From NCBI GenBank assembly GCA_026874595.1, contig CM049322.1, forward strand, positions 35,957,840 through 36,021,839: a stretch of 64,000 nt of DNA. Reading direction: 5' to 3'. The notes under the pieces were generated by a model. The model did no database searches, was not told where the DNA came from, and worked only from the letters and a program-made list of their open reading frames with translations. Both the position numbers and the translations under genes were made by a program. Shown here one piece after another: positions 19,401 to 31,887 of the stretch (the first letter of the stretch is position 1; every line of letters starts with the position of its first letter). This DNA comes from Sipunculus nudus. Taxonomy: Eukaryota > Annelida > Sipuncula > Golfingiida > Sipunculidae.

Positions 19401-22400
19401 TAGGCCTTAATTGATATATCAACATAGCGTCATATTGACCCTCTGGCATTACAACCAGATTATGGCACCAGAGTGTCATGAGAACTACGTCTGAGGATTG
19501 CATGCATTATAAGGCCTTATGAAGATGCAAACATTTTTGTCATTTCTGATAACGCTGCATGGGCTACAGGTACACTGTCAATCAACATAAACCAGACCAT
19601 TCCTTAGCATTATTTGTGTAATTTCTAATAATACCAAATATGAGCGAGCTCACATATATACTATTGTGTTTATTCACCATTTTAAGCATAATATTGAGAT
19701 TATGGGTCATTTACCACAATATGAATGCAACCAGATGCAAGGCCACTGCGATACATTCTTCCATATTACTAGTATCACAACTCGAGTAGGCTTAGCAGCC
19801 CAATTATCCGATTGCCTACTGAGTCGGGTTGTCACAGCTATATCTACAGTAACCATAATTAGTAACAGTGAACACTGATCATATTTGGCATCTAGCAGGT
19901 CCTAACACCTGCCAACCTTGAAGATATCCAAACAATTACTGAAGCTAATTACCCTGACAGTTACTTCAACTGACTTGTAAGGATATGTGTGGTGTGAATG
20001 TGAAGCAGAGAGCCTATAGATAACTTAATCTCTAACGAAATGTTAATTACAGTATATGTACAGTTCTTAATCAATACACAAAGATACCACTTGCATCAAA
20101 CAATATTTTCTATAGCAATTAACATTAAAAATATACATGTGCATATATTTAACACAAAGTTCCTGTGACATACATGTACATTCCTTAATTTATCAATGTA
20201 TATGTTTTAAAGAATGTAGAAGCAGCTGTCTGTATAGATTTCTGCAGATAAAAATTGGCAGTCTGTTTCATATATATATATATATGGTTGATTACAATAT
20301 TACCAGGTTATTATTATTCAAGCGCATGTTTGATGTTATAAAGGATGTCTCAAAATGAGAACTGTACTTAATAGAGACTGTACACTGATAAACATTGAGA
20401 AGTACTGGATCTGAATGTATCCATTTTGCATTAAAAATCTAATCTTCTATATTAAGATCTGCATTGATATTTAATTTTCCTCTCTCTTCTCTTTGCAGTA
20501 TGAACATTACTTTGACACCACTAACGCTGCGAGTTACAACATCCAACCAACAGAAGTCCCCAAAGAACTCAAGCACTTAAAAGGTAAGCAGGGTTGGAAA
20601 AGAGAAAAGTGAAATGTCAACACATCTGATATATATATATATACTGAAAACTAAGTGCTCTTGTCATTTATGAATTGCATATTGTATCATTGCATCTCTG
20701 CCAGGAATGTATTACATTTCCCCCTTGGTTCACTGGTTGGTTTGTCTATCAGGAACTTGAAGTCCATTCCCTAACCCTTGTCCGCATGTTTTTTTTTCAT
20801 GATAACTTTTACAAACATTCTTTACAAGAAGATCTTTAGATAAAAGTATTTATTTGCGAACCTTTTATCTTGTTTTTGTTGATGGACCGAGGATGGTGTA
20901 TTTCCTGTAAAGCTGGAGGATATGTTCCTCCATGAAAGACTTCCCATATCAATGGTACTGAGAGCTGTTCATAAGACAATAGTGACATCACACAGACGCA
21001 CAAGGGTTGGTCTGATGTCACCAGCTAGAATGGCTTGTTTATTTCTCAGTTTACCAATGATGAACATGTTGCAAACATTGATGAATGCTCTGTCATATTT
21101 TGGATTATTTGTCTCATAGATATTCAGTTCAAGGAACATTATATTTTTCACTCAGGCCGTTGGCGGAATAGCTCCAGCAACCACTGGGCCAGAAATTGTT
21201 ATAGTGCTTACATGTATAAAATATTATCTCGGGGGGAAAAACATGCTTACAAGGGTACTTGGACTGACTACACACAAACAGATTTAAATTAAATTTTGTG
21301 GAGGATAAGGGTGACATGCAAGGCAAATTCCATTAAATTTTGGAGTTTATTATGGACACCATACTATAGAGTTTATTCAAAGAATTATATACCATAAATT
21401 GTGACATCATATACCATTATACCATTGGGTGATTCCTTTGTCTCTTTGTGGTGGGTGCCCATTCATAGGTTTCAGGGGGAGCATTTGTTCTGTAAGTGAT
21501 CTGATGAACCATTGTTACTGAATGACCGGCTTCTGTGGCTCAGGGGTAGAGTACAGGACTTGAAGCCAGGAGATTGTGAGTTCCAGTCACAGCTGAGGGG
21601 GTGAGAGTTATCACCATCTGCCCCAACCCAAGATGAGTGCTCTGCAGGCTTAATGGGAAGGTGGTGCCCAACGGCCTTATTTCACTCACAAACAAGTGTG
21701 CTTTTCAGGGGTTCCTCTGTGGTATGATCCAGCAATAGGGTTAATTACTTACCCCGAACCTGCAGGTGTAGTAGTCACCAGGCCTGGTTGACACTAGGAT
21801 ATAAAATGAGAGGAAGCGTGTGATACTGCCCTGTCAAGAAGTCTGAAACTGGAATGGACCTCTGCAGATGTAAATTTACATAGTTACGTCACCATTAAAA
21901 ATGGAGGCGGTTACCTCCACCAAAAAAATCTTTAAAAAAAACCACAAAAAACTCTTGTTACTGAAGTGTCACATGGCAGTACAACTCATGGTAGCTTGAT
22001 CAAGGGATACTGATGGTATATCCACTAACCAGGAAGTTGTACAACTACATAAATCCAGGTAATGAATATCAATCCATTGCTGTGAGAGCTCTTTATATAT
22101 AAATTTATATACTCAGGAAGCCCTGCCGGTACTTGTGTGTCAGTCTCCATAAACTCCTTGGTCTGAGGATTGGTCTAGGAATAGTTATGATGTTTGAGCT
22201 TATTGACATTTGCTGATCACCCAGGGCCAATAAACATACTCTGAAGACAATCTTCCCCAGTGTCTGAATTTATTTTGTAGTAAACAATATAACATTGTTA
22301 AGATATACCCCTATATAATAATGTCTTAGTTGACTCATATATTATTTCAGAAATCCTTTATTATATTATTTTCATCGGGAAAAAAACTTTTGATGTTGTA

Positions 22401-22815
22401 CTCATAGACTTTACAGTTAACAAAAAATATGATATTAACCTATCTTAGATGATAATACATGGTATACACATACACACTTATTTCAGATTAATTTTTTGGA
22501 TTCTGTTTCAGTCAAATTTGTGAGAATAAAAAAATTAAGATGCCTGTCTGCCATGAAAGTCAAGTTTTGAGATGTGGAAACCTGTGAATTGCCTTGAATT
22601 TTGTTTAAGCTGCATTGGCAACATGATTTATATTTGAAATTTATTTTGTTGCAGCACGTCACCCACATGCACACCCTGGTCATCAACCAGAACTTGACTC
22701 TCCAAGCCTTAAATCTGATTACAACAGCTTTCAAACCACCACCAGAGCAGCTTACATTGATCCCAGGGTCAGGAAAACACCACTAGCGCCACCTCCTGGT
22801 ACCTCGAGTAACTAA
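16240..22815 (+). CDS. CFAP68 homologue (cilia- and flagella-associated protein 68, C11orf1), 3 exons
   Basis: Coding exons 16240-16461, 20499-20583 and 22655-22815 give 155 residues, close to the roughly 150 of the human protein. Recognised by conserved blocks: FGWRC near residue 32, a TYSN-like SYSNPTLIGNWNEER, LPSQ, HYFDTT and PGHQPELD. All match the vertebrate C11orf1/CFAP68 pattern in order. CFAP68 is known as a microtubule-inner protein of the ciliary doublet. Intron 1 needs a GC donor (CAG/gcacgt at 16462); using the nearby GT would give a stop. Intron 2 is GT-AG, phase 1. The frame is open back to an ATG at 16087, but the X-box lies inside that extension, so I prefer 16240. The 5' end needs transcript support. 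Confidence 0.86.
17850..19270. repeat. diverged duplicate blocks inside CFAP68 intron 1
   Basis: Segments at about 17850-18230 and 18940-19270 share an ordered series of similar strings, such as GGAAAACTTTTGTAT against GGGAAACTTTTGTAT. They are probably two old copies of one repeat. The rest of intron 1 (16462-20498) shows no gene. Confidence 0.35.
19514..19606 (+). repeat. dispersed repeat fragment, also at 40511-40603
   Basis: Both copies share GAAGATGCAAA, ATTTTTGTCATTT and ATAAACCAGACCA in the same order and spacing. Family not recognised. Confidence 0.5.
20499..20583 (+). CDS. CFAP68 exon 2
   Basis: 85 bp, encoding HYFDTT and the following conserved stretch. Acceptor TTTGCAG, donor AAG/gtaagc, ends in phase 1. 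Confidence 0.85.
21525..21952 (+). repeat. tRNA-derived SINE
   Basis: Starts with a tRNA-like head (A-box-like TGGCTCAGGGGTAGAG, B-box-like GTGAGTTCCAGTC) and ends with a self-complementary GGAGGCGGTTACCTCC followed by A-rich sequence. The whole unit recurs at 42299-42672. It lies in CFAP68 intron 2 in the sense orientation. Confidence 0.75.
22655..22815 (+). CDS. CFAP68 exon 3 (coding part)
   Basis: Encodes PGHQPELD, the strongest C-terminal match to CFAP68, and ends at TAA 22813-22815. Acceptor TTGCAG. Confidence 0.86.
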
Positions 22816-23860
22816 ATGCCGAAATATGTGATCAATAATGAACACTACAAAAAAGTATTGACCGTTATGTACAGGTTCCATATTTATTTTCTAATGGCAC
22901 TATAATGCATCTGTTTGTTTAATTTCAAAGGTTAAAAAGAAAAGAATGCATATCTGAACAAGTAATGGGCATTTTGTATTACATGTGTAGTCCTGACTTT
23001 TGGTACAGCTTCTCTCATTTAGAATTTACATATTGTTTTCTTACTTAGATGTAAAGAGCTAAATCAGTAGATCAAGCAAAGCAGGATATATAAGCTGGGA
23101 TATGGCAGTAGGTTAAGTTAAAAATGTCTGTCTGTAAAGTAGATTGGGAATCAGGGAGTCCCAGCTTCAGACAAAATTCATGCAGATCTCTACTATAATT
23201 TTGTTACCAGAAGTAGTACTTGTATGATTATCTACCATAGCATGCCTATTTGACAGATTTAGTTTGTCACAAGGTATGCTGTAGACTGTTTCAGAATGGA
23301 TAGTGTTCATCTTGCCAAAGGATGAACATCATCAGTTAGCCCCTGAATCTGCCTCTGTTGAATGTCTCCAAAATGGCTAAGAGATTCGGAGTATTTTTCA
23401 TGTATATATTTTATATATATTGGATTATGAAGGCTTGCACTACCTGTATTTGGTAATGGCATCGATGTATTCTTTTCTTTAAAATTTTGTACGTTAAAGT
23501 TTGTTAAAATATACATTACTCTATGATAAGAGGACAGAACATGTATTGCAAGTGAATCATGTGGAAATTGCGATTATATTAAGATGAGAGTAAGATATAT
23601 AATCAGTATTATTTTTTACACCAAGGAATGATTAGCAATAATTATATGCTTAACTGAAAATGACCTGATGACAAGTAGATAATGTAAAGTATCAGCAAAG
23701 TTAGTAATTTTTTTTATATAAAGATTATGAAAAAGTGACAGTAAAGAGTGAAAAACAGTGAAAGTAATGTCAGTATATTTTAAATGAACATATGCTTTAA
23801 TACAGATGTTAAATTTGTTTTTTTTTTTCTTTTGAATTTAATGAAACGGTATAGGGTTAA
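22816..23860 (+). other. probable 3' UTR and downstream DNA of CFAP68
   Basis: AT-rich, no coding signal. The poly(A) site is not resolved; AATAAA-like strings occur further down, for example near 24924. Confidence 0.35.
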
Positions 23861-23868
23861 ATGATATA

Positions 23869-24256
23869 CAGGGCTGGTAGAAAATGGACTATTAAAAAAA
23901 ATTTATGATTTTGACTTTTTTTATTTAAATCAATTTTTATTTATTTTAATAAATTTTATTGATTTGATTTCAATTTTCCTCAACTGTTTTTAAAGTTTAT
24001 GAAATACAGATTCTTAAGACAGAATTTAAAAATAAGTTTTAAAGTTATTTATTAATAAATTTTCCAGATTATTTCAAATTTTTGTCACAGATCATCTGCA
24101 GTTGATGATTTTCTAGCGTCATGTGCTTCATAATGCAGATATATGTATCAGAATTGTTCCGTTAACTTTTATAAAATCAGTTTTGATGATTTTATTTCTT
24201 TTTACAATGATTTAAATCATGATTTAAATCAAGTTATTTTAATCATACCAGCCCTG
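23869..24256. mobile_element. hAT-type MITE (388 bp)
   Basis: Terminal inverted repeats CAGGGCTGGTA...TACCAGCCCTG are flanked by the perfect 8-bp duplication ATGATATA at 23861-23868 and 24257-24264. The CAGGG ends and 8-bp duplication are hAT hallmarks. No transposase frame; the interior is AT-rich with several GATTTAAATC-like palindromes. Confidence 0.85.
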
Positions 24257-24462
24257 ATGATATAGTATACCCAAATGGTTTGGCAAATAGATTGGGGTTC
24301 AAGTAAGTGAGATTATGCTGCATAGATTTTAGATAAACGTCCATGATATATCATGATGAACTACTCATATGAAAGATTTTATGCTTATATGGTTTTTACC
24401 AGTATTTAGTAAGTATTTCTGATGTTATTAGAGAATGGAGAATATTTAAGATTGTGATGGCA

Positions 24463-24840
24463 TATTTCATTTCAGTATTATTGTCGTTCTTTATATGTTT
24501 TGAAATCTTGCCTCTCATTTATGTGACTAAGTATTATTTTTTATCTTTAATATAAATGTGATAAATGGGTTAATATTCACTTTTCCCACATATTTCATTT
24601 CAGTATTATTACCATTCTTTATATCATGTTTTGAAATCTTGCCCATCTTTTATGTAACTAAATATTATTCATTTTCTTTCATATTTTTGTAATGAATGAA
24701 TGAATATTCACTTTTGCCACAGTATAGTTTATTTCAGTATTATTACCATTCTTTATGTCGTGTTTTTTAAATCTTGCCCCTCTTTTATGTTGTTACTTTC
24801 ATCATAAAGTGGTAAATTTTCACAACAGTATTAACAACTA
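24463..24840. repeat. three tandem imperfect units of about 130 bp
   Basis: Units start near 24463, 24591 and 24728, each with TTTCAGTATTATT, a TTCTTTAT block, TTTTGAAATCTTGCC or a variant, and AATATTCACTTTT. The third is shortened. Confidence 0.65.
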
Positions 24841-25145
24841 TATCAAGTATATTACTCGTGTCCTGTGATACAACATATATCTTGCATTTCTGTGATGTGT
24901 ATGCTATTGTATATTTCAAAAGAATAAAAAATTAATTATTTTCAAACATTATTCCTGAACTTTTATACAGTTTCTCCCGAAATTATTTAATTTATAAAGT
25001 ATTCATGTTTATCTTGAATCTGATGTGAATTGTGATATGAAACATTTTGAATGATCCAGGTAAAATAAATGGTTTGTTTTAATACTGTTTCTTTTGTTTC
25101 AGTTAATTTGCTCTTAATATTTACAGTCTGTAAACTTCGTAATAA

Positions 25146-25197
<52 letters not shown>
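25146..25197. repeat. (TA)n microsatellite
   Basis: About 50 bp of TA. Open frames crossing it on both strands are artefacts. Confidence 0.9.
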
Positions 25198-25200
<3 letters not shown>

Positions 25201-26178
25201 AGATATATAGTACATCACAATAGTTATGCAAGCATCTCATCTGTTCCGGAAATGTCTTTATAGAATATGCAGTTTTTGTGGACACTCTGGTAGAACATAG
25301 AAAAATCATGAAGGCAGAATGATTCCTAACACCACGAAAATAGTTGTTGGAACACTACTTTCATATCTAAATATGAGATATTTTTTCTATCGACAATGGT
25401 CTGATGAACTAACGGACGTTTTACTAGAAAGCAACAGCTAAGTGAATAAAAGATTTGTTAGCGGACCAAGGCAATTGATCCTGAATGGACGTAGTTTGTA
25501 TTTGGATATGGGAGGACATGCATTTTTAAATAACATGGTTATAATTATAAGTGAATTTTGCATTTTTTTTTGTTTCATGCAAAGGAAACATCAACACATC
25601 ATACATTACTTTTAATTCTTGATATAAATTTAACATTAAATGCAAGATTTAACACATTCATTAATTTCGCTCGAACACCATGGTTTATTTAGTCTCAGAT
25701 GTCCTGGATATTGGTTTGAATCCAACTATTTAAATTTACACCAAATTTTTAAAAAAATAAAACATATCTTTATCATTGGTTTTATTTTCAACAAGAGGGT
25801 GACCTTTACAACGGCCTCCTCCGCTTCCAGTAAAAAAACTCGTAAAATACTCATTAAAAATGGCTATTTGTATTCATGTAAATGACTCGGCAAACCAAAC
25901 GATGTAATAGGGGAAAAATTAAATAAGAGAGCGGTTCTTCTCTAAATTGGTCACAATAAACCTTAAACCCTCTCCTAATACGTTGCTTAGGGAGCTGGCT
26001 GCATGCGGCCATGTCAAGAGTGCGGCCATGTCTTATTCGGGCCATGTCAAGCGGTTGCGGCCATGTCAAGCTCGGGCGTCGTTTTCCTATTCTTTAGTTT
26101 TAAAGATGGGTACTTGTTTATTTGCAGGTCTATCGCGATAAATCGGACTGTTTGTAACCTATAAAATTGGTAATGTTT

Positions 26179-26250
<72 letters not shown>

Positions 26251-26823
26251 AACCAGCTGCCCAGCTGGCAGCCACTGCAGAGATGATAAAACTGGTGTTA
26301 CCATGTATGACAATAGCAACACTTCCACATGTAAGCATTTTTTTCTTTTATCCCGTATATCTCATCTGCCGAGGCAGATCAAAACTAAAATACTCAACAC
26401 GGATCCCAAAATTATGATTATATAAAATTAATTATCAAGATATGTTAATTCCATTTATTTCCATATAGTAACCATAATATTTAGATATACCAAATGGTGG
26501 AAAAGATCGAGAAAGCATTAACTAAGCACATACCTGGATCCGCATACATCCCGATTCACCCAAACAAATTAAAAAAAATATATTTCTTATAATTATCCAG
26601 AAAATTTCACTGAAGTTCTTTATGGATATTTGGCGATGCTGAAGAAACATAAAAAAAGTAATCTAGACAGGTATGCAGCGCTTGCCGAGACCATTTACTT
26701 GAACCGTTCCCCGTAAATCTTTCTGTCTGCAGGTTTTATCTTGAGGCCAGATTATTTGTTCAAAATGACCAGCATATGGCCATTGTCTACACGAATATTG
26801 GAATATTGTAAAATAATGTTATT

Positions 26824-26885
<62 letters not shown>

Positions 26886-27017
26886 GTATATGTATAACGA
26901 GCATTACTTTCCAACAAAGAGTTCTACATTTCTGTATATTCTTCATTCGATCTGATCCAAAAACTAGTATTGTTGAACAAGCAAACACCCAAACAGATGA
27001 CGTCACTTTACCTCGCA
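25198..27017. other. intergenic with two more (TA)n tracts
   Basis: TA tracts at about 26182-26246 and 26830-26883. No gene recognised between them. Confidence 0.4.
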
Positions 27018-27222
27018 AATGGAAAGATAATATTTAAAATTACAGTTGGCATCATAACAAACGCCCCCTTCTTAACTTCATGCATGGCTGCCTGGGGATG
27101 CCCGGCTGTCCACGCGGTGAATGTCATGTCATCGAAGCTGGCAGGAGGAGCCTGGAACCATTCGTATGTTACAAGTTGCGCATTAAACATAGCGCAGGTC
27201 CAAAATGCCTTGTTTCCGATCC
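27018..27222 (-). pseudogene. isolated decayed C-type lectin exon (PAN-CTLD family)
   Basis: Starts after a good acceptor (TTCACAG) in phase 1, like the last exon of the PAN-CTLD genes downstream. The first half reads FWTCAMFNAQ and DDMTFTAW, matching FWTSATLN and VTFTAWAEG of the copy at 60249. After that, frameshifts move the sequence corresponding to WYDADC into another frame (as CYDANC). I see no other exon of this copy nearby. Confidence 0.75.
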
Positions 27223-28344
27223 CTGTGAATCAAGAGAATTATCCGTTTTATATGATTCAAGTGTGGGTCTTCAGTAATATATAGCCACTGTCTGACAAAC
27301 AACAACAGATTCTCGTGATTGTTGTGCATAATATGTTATTCTTCTCATATTCATTGCATATACATGAATTTATCTTCTTCATACTCCAAAGTCTGTAGCC
27401 ACGCTTTCACAGACAGTGGCATCAATTTTAAGGGTGGGGGGAATGACTAATAGGGGTAGGTTAGAGCAACTTTTTTTTGTAAACTTAGGCCTAAACGATT
27501 AGTGAAATACTCCATCGTTCCATATATATATAAATATATAAGGCCGCAAGCTTTTTCTTCTTAAAAACGAATTTTCGAAGAAAAGGTCAAGGCTCTGGTG
27601 GTAAGTTCGCACGTACGACAGTTAATGATAAACTGAAATGATAAACCCGGGAACACGGCGTTTCTTTTCAACCTACGTAATTGTCGACCGTGACATAATA
27701 GAAAATATATGATTTATTGCAGAGCTTGATTGGTAAAGATCGGTCTCATCTGTTACAAGGATACGCGCGTGCCCTTCTTCAACAAATTCACTGGAGGGGA
27801 AAGGTCAAATGACATCGTCAATGGTAAGGTTTAGTTCATTGAATAGCCCTTAGGCGGCGCAAACGCAGACAAGCGAAAGGCAAGGCAACTCCAAGTTTTT
27901 TAACCACCGTAGAGCCTATCTATCAAAATAGATAATTTATAATTTTTATATATGACGTAGGTTTAAATCTTATTGAATTTCCCAGACCGCATGCTATGGC
28001 CTCCCACACAAACCAGCTTGAGCACAAGCCATGTAGGAATGAGACCTCACTAATACTCATGCGAGTAAATTTCTCATTAGTTTGACCTGACATCCTAGCC
28101 CAAGCCGACAAACTGTGCTTGCTTGAATACAAACGATATATGGTTGATAACACACAAGTGCTCTTGGATAAAATAGCCGCTCTCAAGGGGTATAGGGAGC
28201 CTAGTGCTGCGGGACTAGTTGTAGTTTTCCCTGGCGACAACATCGACCCAGAAATAATTAATCAGAGCCGCTAGTGAGGTATTTACATATTAAAAAATGT
28301 TTTGTAAACATGAATGAATTGTATCTTTGCATATTAATCAATGT

Positions 28345-28735
28345 TTGAGGTCTCGAGGTCGGGGTTCCGCCGGTCTTGGATTCGGCCTTGGCCTCGGAAG
28401 GCTCCGACTCGGACCCGGCCTCCGAGCCTTCCGACTTCTGTGACATGGGCCAATGCCAGCTCGATGCCTCCACCGTTTTATACCTATTTTGTATTAATTT
28501 GATAGGAATGTAATGTCCCCTTTCTTTCTTCTCTACAAATGTTGCAGCTTCGTTCGAGAAAACTTTATTGAACAATTATGGTCTCATGAGCTGGAACGCG
28601 TACCAGAATTCAAACACTGAATCGTAGTTTTTTGTGGACTTTGACGGGATTGGTGGTATCTCGGCCTCGGACTCGGAGGGCCGTGACTCGGACTCGGTCT
28701 TGGCCTCGCAGGGTCGTGATTCGGCTACAACACAT
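28345..28735. repeat. two GC-rich patches of degenerate TCGGCCTCGGACTCGG-like repeats
   Basis: About 28345-28445 and 28655-28735, same orientation, in an otherwise AT-rich setting. On the minus strand they read as Ser/Glu-rich sequence, but no gene structure is evident. They may belong to an old transposon. Confidence 0.4.
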
Positions 28736-29777
28736 GTATGTATAATAAGAGTCAGTGGATTTCCTTTTGTCTTGGGTGACTTCTCGTTTAAAGTTTATTG
28801 ATTGATTTATTTGAGTTTCAATAATTAATGTGTATAGATTAAATACATACATATAGCTATTTATTTTGGTGAATGAAAATATCACTGTTATGTTTGGGGT
28901 AACATATATTTGTACATTGAAATCAATAGAATCTAGGGTTGAATCAATATACCAATGTATCGATACATATCGATACGCCATATCGATGCGGTTACCGATA
29001 CGCTTTGCATGCTGTATCGTCATCTCGATGAAACACAATTACAGCTAACAAATATAGACACAACCCTATATACGACTATAATATGAACTTTTTATAAAGC
29101 TTAAGCAACTTTTTTTTCTTATGTTGGCTTTATAAGATTTAAATAAGATCACATGTATATTCTTATGATCGACTAGATGAGGGATGTATGTACACTTGTC
29201 AGTGCTTCCATGACAAGCTTGCGCGTGTAAGCGATAATAGACATTGCGGTATTGTTAGAATGGAAATATTTATGTCATGCATGTTTCCCATTGTCTGTTA
29301 TCAGAAGGGCATGTATTTCATTTTATAATACATTACATATATTGTTTCTCTGATTGTTTTAAATGTAAGCGAAGCCATTTTTCGAGGTTAATTTATAAGC
29401 CTTGGGAACTGAAAAAAAATAGTTTACGTGGGGAGATGTGATTAAGGGGATTTTATTCCTAGAAACATACGAAACTGTATAAACACATAACAATAATATG
29501 CAAATAATATGCAAATAACAATAATATATGAAAATAACAATAATATGCAAATAATGTGCAAACTTTCTGATGAAGTGGGTGCAAAATTTTAATACCCAAT
29601 ATTAATTCCCTTTAAAGTATGTAAGTATGTAAGGTTAACGAAATATACAAATATTACATATCTTAGGCCATTTATGAAATTAAAGTGCCTACCACTGGAG
29701 CACTGAGAATGTGACTGATATGTGACCCGATCGTTTGAGTGAAACTCAAGAATACGCCAGCTTGAATTGACATAATG

Positions 29778-29811
<34 letters not shown>

Positions 29812-30033
29812 ACCTATAAATATTTTTGCAGGTCATATTTATTTGTTTACGAAAAACTTAAGCGTATTGTCAATAAGTATCGAGTATCGCTTTAAGTGTA
29901 TCGTAATCCGTATTGTACCTGAATAGGCTTAGCGATATCCATCCTTAATAGAATCCACCAATATGGCAGATACAGGTAAATGTTATTCAAAAGTAGTTTC
30001 CGAACACTTTCATGCCATTGTCGTATTTATTGA

Positions 30034-30315
30034 TCCGCAAGGAGGGTATACATTCTTCCCCGTTCGCGTGTGTGCTTTTGTATGTTTGTGTTTGTTCACA
30101 GCTTAACTCGCGCAGTCATAAACGGAATGTCATGAACCTTTCAGCGCATTTCAGGAATGGGAAAAATCCATGGGATATTCGTGTGGATCCGGCCGATGAT
30201 CCGGATTCAGTAACGTCTTAAAGGATTATTCACGAATGTAGAATCATTCACGCACGTATGTACCTTGGAATATGGTCCGAATAAGGCATGCCAACACGAT
30301 TTTGGTAGCATCCCA
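30034..30315 (+). repeat. dispersed repeat family, copy 1
   Basis: Shares GGAGGGTAT, TTGTTCAC, GTGGATCCGG, GATCCGGATTCAG and AACGTC in the same order with copies at 49355-49680 and 62081-62335. All are in the same orientation. Family not recognised. Confidence 0.65.
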
Positions 30316-30664
30316 CAACAGGGATTGGGAAAAAATACAAGGAAAAGATAATACATTTAAAGATGGTGCATCAGTTCAGAGAATAATATCTTTATATTGA
30401 AATGAAATATATTGATAATTATAATTAAAGACTTTGGTTCAATTTACGAGTTTACGTAAATATTAAATATCTGCCCCAGGTTAAGCAGTAATATAAACTT
30501 GAAACTTAATTGCTCATTTTTATTTTTTAAATCCTTATATTTAATTTATTTGAAATATGACACACAGATATTAAAATGTATAAAAGGTTGTATATATATA
30601 ATATATATAATCTCAACATAGATTACTCTCCCATTCCGTGTCATCCCCTCACCAATAAAGAGAC

Positions 30665-30718
<54 letters not shown>

Positions 30719-31264
30719 GTGTGTGTATTCAACAAAATTTGCAAGGTTAATTTTATCGTAAGTCAGGCAAGGAATGATCTGGCTAAATAAGTGTCCTTGA
30801 CACATTAAAATGAGATGTGTAAATACGAAGGCGTGCTTGAGTGTTCAACTTGTAAATGGTTGTATGCACTTGCTTGAAGAGAGCGGCCCGGGGCTTCATT
30901 AATGTAGTGCCATTCAGGGGATACACGGCAAATCATTCACAAAAAAATCCTAATCTCTAATATATAAGCTGAAGAACACATTCAACATGCACCGCTGAAG
31001 GATTTAATCTAGTCAACACAGACCAATACGTGTCTGTATACACAGGCATTTTGTATTTGTTTTACAGCTACTTAGAAGATACACCGATCAATATGTTGTT
31101 AGATATCCGATAAGCATTTGGTTGTGCAAACTACGTCGCAATGTGAACGAATCATACAAGTTAAGTAAATTAACACGGCCCAGCAGCCAGCGAATCATGT
31201 TTAACTTCCAGGGCTCGAGACAACTTGATATTTGGGGAAATAATCTGGAAGTGTATCACTTTGA

Positions 31265-31361
31265 ATGGCGTTTTTAACACTTAATGGAGCAATTATGACC
31301 AGACTTTTTTTGTTGAGCGTCCAAGCTTTCATTCTATGCATTACAATCAAACCAGCTATTG
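31265..31361 (+). CDS. CCP receptor exon 1: signal peptide
   Basis: Hydrophobic core LFLLSVQAFILCI, then donor G/gtaagt in phase 1. The alternative start at 31295 keeps the signal peptide. Confidence 0.72.
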
Positions 31362-31785
31362 GTAAGTTTAATTTTATGTTATTAATTTAACGTTATTTAA
31401 TTATGATATGCAGGCAAAATGGAAGATAAATAAAGTTAATAATAATATTTCCGTACAGAGAGAGTGAGAGGTGCGGGGGGGGGGGGACTCCTAGGCATTG
31501 TAGAACCCAATAACACAAACGTATGGCACAATCGGTTTGTTTTTATAGCATGTTTTCATGTTCATGTCTGTGACGTTTTGCCCATTCCGTCGAATTAAAG
31601 TCACTGAAAAACATCGGAATGTCAAATCGACAACTTTAGGGTTGTCAAATAGGTGTACCTAGAACAACAACCCATGTAGTCAAAATATCATTTTAACAAC
31701 GCTCAAGGGTTGTCAAAAGGGTTGTCAAATGTTTACTGTGAGAACTTATGGGTTGTAATGGACCTGTCAGGCTCATCCGTAATTG

Positions 31786-31850
<65 letters not shown>

Positions 31851-31856
31851 ATATAA

Positions 31857-31887
<31 letters not shown>

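Larger units (their letters stand above)
27300..31264. other. intergenic, repeat-rich, no gene recognised
   Basis: Contains (TA)n at about 29783-29812 and 30668-30717, GC-rich patches at 28345-28735, CGATAC-rich stretches near 28950-29030 and 29870-29935, and a dispersed repeat at 30034-30315. Open frames here have no domain support. Confidence 0.4.
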
